From CADCWN01 sp046328475 (GTDB lineage: Bacteria > Chloroflexota > Chloroflexia > Thermomicrobiales > CADCWN01), in the NCBI GenBank assembly GCA_046328475.1, contig JAXLWN010000020.1, positions 1-64,000 of the forward strand: a stretch of DNA of 64,000 nt, in the 5' to 3' direction. The notes under the pieces are model-generated. The model saw nothing but the letters and a program-made list of their open reading frames with translations, was not told where the DNA came from and did not search any database. Shown here piece by piece: positions 48,501 through 51,500 of this stretch; the first letter of the stretch is position 1; every line of letters begins with the position of its first letter. The translations under genes were made by a program, and so were the position numbers.

Positions 48501-51500
48501 GCGACACCGTTGCCGGTGAGGGTGACGATGCTGAAGGTGCCGGAGATGTTGGAGGTGAAGACCAGAGTCGCGCTCTTCTGCCCGACGCTCGTCGGAGTGA
48601 AGCGGATCGCCACGGTGCAGGAGGCACCGGGGGTGAGCGTGGTCACGCCGCAGCCGTCCGAGACGATCTGGAACTGGCTGGTGTCGCCGCCGAAGAGCAC
48701 CGGCGCATTGCTCAGCGTGAGTGTGGCGGTGCCGGTGTTGGTGATGGTGACCGCTTGCGCCCCACTCTGGGTGTTCACCTGCTGATCGCCGAAGTCGACG
48801 CTCGGCGGATTGAGGCCGACCGAGGGGGTACCGGGCGCGATGCTGCTCACCGGGATGATCTGCGCGCTCCCGGCGGACGGTACGTTGTCGACGACCACGA
48901 TGTTCGTGGCGCGATTCCCCACCGCGTTCGGGGCGAAGGCGAGCGTGATGATGCACTGCGCGCCGGGGGCGAGCGTGGCGCAATTCGTCGTCAGGTTCGG
49001 GAAGTCGGCCGTCTCGCCGCCGGAGAGCGCGACCGAGGTGATGACGAGGTTGGCGGTGCCGGTATTCGTCACCGTGACGCTGCGCGAACCGCTCAGCGTG
49101 CCGACCGTCTGGTTGCCGAAGGCCACGGCGGCCGGGCTGAAGGCGATCCCCGGCGCGGTTGGCGGCGAAGGCAACGCCGTTGCCGGTGAGGCTGACGAGG
49201 TGCGGGCTGCCGGGCGCGTCGGTGCCGAAGCGGAGCGCGGTGCTCTTCTGGCCGGTGGTGCCGGGGGAAGAAGCGGACGGTGACGGTGCAGGACGCGCCG
49301 GGGGCCAGGGTGCCGGGCCACCGGCCGCAGCAGCTATCGGAGACGATCTCGAACTGCGACGTGTCGCCGCCGAAGAAGGTCGGCGCGCCGCTGAAGGTCA
49401 GGGTGCCCGTGCCGGTGTTGGTGAGCGTGATCGCCTGGGCCGCGCTGCGGGTGTTGATCAGCTGGTCGCCGAAGCCGAGCGCGCCGACGCTCAGCGAGGC
49501 AAAGGGCGCGGTGGTCGGCACCGCCGATCGCCGTGCCGGTCAGGCTGACGATCGTGCACGTACCGGAGACGTTCGAGGTGAAGGTCAAAGCGCTGCGATT
49601 CGCCGCCGTTCCGGGTCGGCGCGAAGCGCACGGTGACGGTGCAGGACGCGCCGGGACGAGCGTTCGCGTTGCCGCAGCCATCCACCAGGAGGCTGAAGCG
49701 CGCGGCGTCCGTGCCGAGAATCTGCGGCGCGGCGCTGAAGACCCGTGTTGCCCGCGCCGGTGTTGGTGATCGTGACCGCCTGCGCGCCGCTGCGCCGATC
49801 TGGACCGAGCCGAAGTCGATGCTGGCGGGGTTCGCGGTCGCGGCAGGAGCGCCAGCCGCGACACCGTTGCCGGTGAGGGTGACGATGCTGAAGGTGCCGG
49901 AGATGTTGGAGGTGAAGACGAGGGTCGCGCTCTTCTGGCCGACGCTCGTCGAGGGTGAAGCGGACCGCTACGGTGCAGGAGGCACCGGGGTGAGCGGTCA
50001 CGCCGCAGCCGTCGGTGACGATCCGGCTGGAACATCGCGGCGTCGTGGGGCCACCGAAGGCCGGCCGGCGGAGAAGGTCAGGTTGGCGGTGCCGGTGTTG
50101 GTGATCGTCACCGGTATTGTGCCGAGCTGGCGTGCTCACGGTCTGGTTGCCGAAGCTCAGCGAGGCCGAGCTTGAGGGAGGCGAACGGCGCGCGGTGGTC
50201 GGCGCGGCGACGCCATTGCCCGTCAGGTTGACGAGGTTGCGGGCTACCCGAGGCGTTGGTGTCGAAGCGCAGCGCGGTGCTCCGCTGGCCGGTGCTACCG
50301 GGCGAGAAGCGCACGGCAGTGACGGTGCAGGAGGCACCCGGCGCGAGGTGCCCGAACCGGCCCAGCAGCCGTCGGAGACGATGGCGAAATTGGCGGCGTT
50401 GCCGCCGAAGAGGCTCGGCTGCGCGGTGAGCGTCAGCGTGGCGCTCCCGGTGTTGGTGATCGTGACCGCCTGCGTCCCGCTCTGGGTGCCGGAGAAGCTG
50501 ATCGCCGAAGTCGATGCTGGTCGGGCTCAGGCCGACCGAGGGCGTCGGCGGCGACGCCGAGGCCGCTCACCGGGACGATCTGCGTGCTGCCGCCCGCCAC
50601 ATTGCTCTGCACGACGATCGCGCTGGCGCGATTGCCGACGGCATTCGGCGCGAAGGAGAGCGTGATGTGGAGCCTGCCGGGCGCGATGGGGCCGACGGCG
50701 CAATTGGTGGCCGCGCCGACGAAGTCGCCGCTATTGCCGCCCGCGACCGCCACGGAGGTGATGCTGAGATTGGCGGTGCCGGTGTTGGTCACGATCAGGG
50801 TCTGCGCGCCGCTGAGCGTGCCGACCGCCTGGCTGCCGAACGTCACCGCCGCCGGGGCGAAGCTGATGGCTGGTGCGGTGGCCGCCGCCGCGGACGCCGT
50901 TGCCGGTGAGGCTGACGAGGTGCGGGCTGCCCGAGTGCGTTGGTGGCGAAGCGCAGTGCCGAGCTTCTGCCCGGCCGAGCCGGGGAAGAAGCGGACGGTG
51001 ACGGTGCAGGACGCGCCCGGCGCGAGCGAGCCGGACCCGGCCCAGCAGCCATCCGCGACGATCTCGAACTGGCTGGTGTCGCCGCCGAAGAGGGCCGGCT
51101 GGGCCGTCAGGGTCAGCGTGGCGGTGCCGGTGTTCGTGATGGTGATCGCCTGCGCGCCGCTGCGCGTGTTCACGAGTTGGTCGCCAAAGCCGAGCGCGCC
51201 GACGCTGAGTGAGGCGAAGGGCGCGGTGACCGGCGCGGCGACGCTATTGCCGGTGAGGTTAACGAGGTGCGGGCTGCCCGAGGCATCCGTGCGGAAACGG
51301 AGCGCGGCGCTCTTCGCGCCGGTGCTGCCGGGGCCGAAGCGCACCGTGACGGTGCAGGAGGCACCGGGGGCGAGCGTCGAGGTGCCGCAGCCATCGGCGA
51401 CGATCGCGAAGAGGGCGCTATCGGCGCCGATCAGGTCCGGGACATTGCTGAGAGTGAGGGGGGCGGCCCCGGTGTTGGTGAGGGTGACCGCTTGCGCGCC

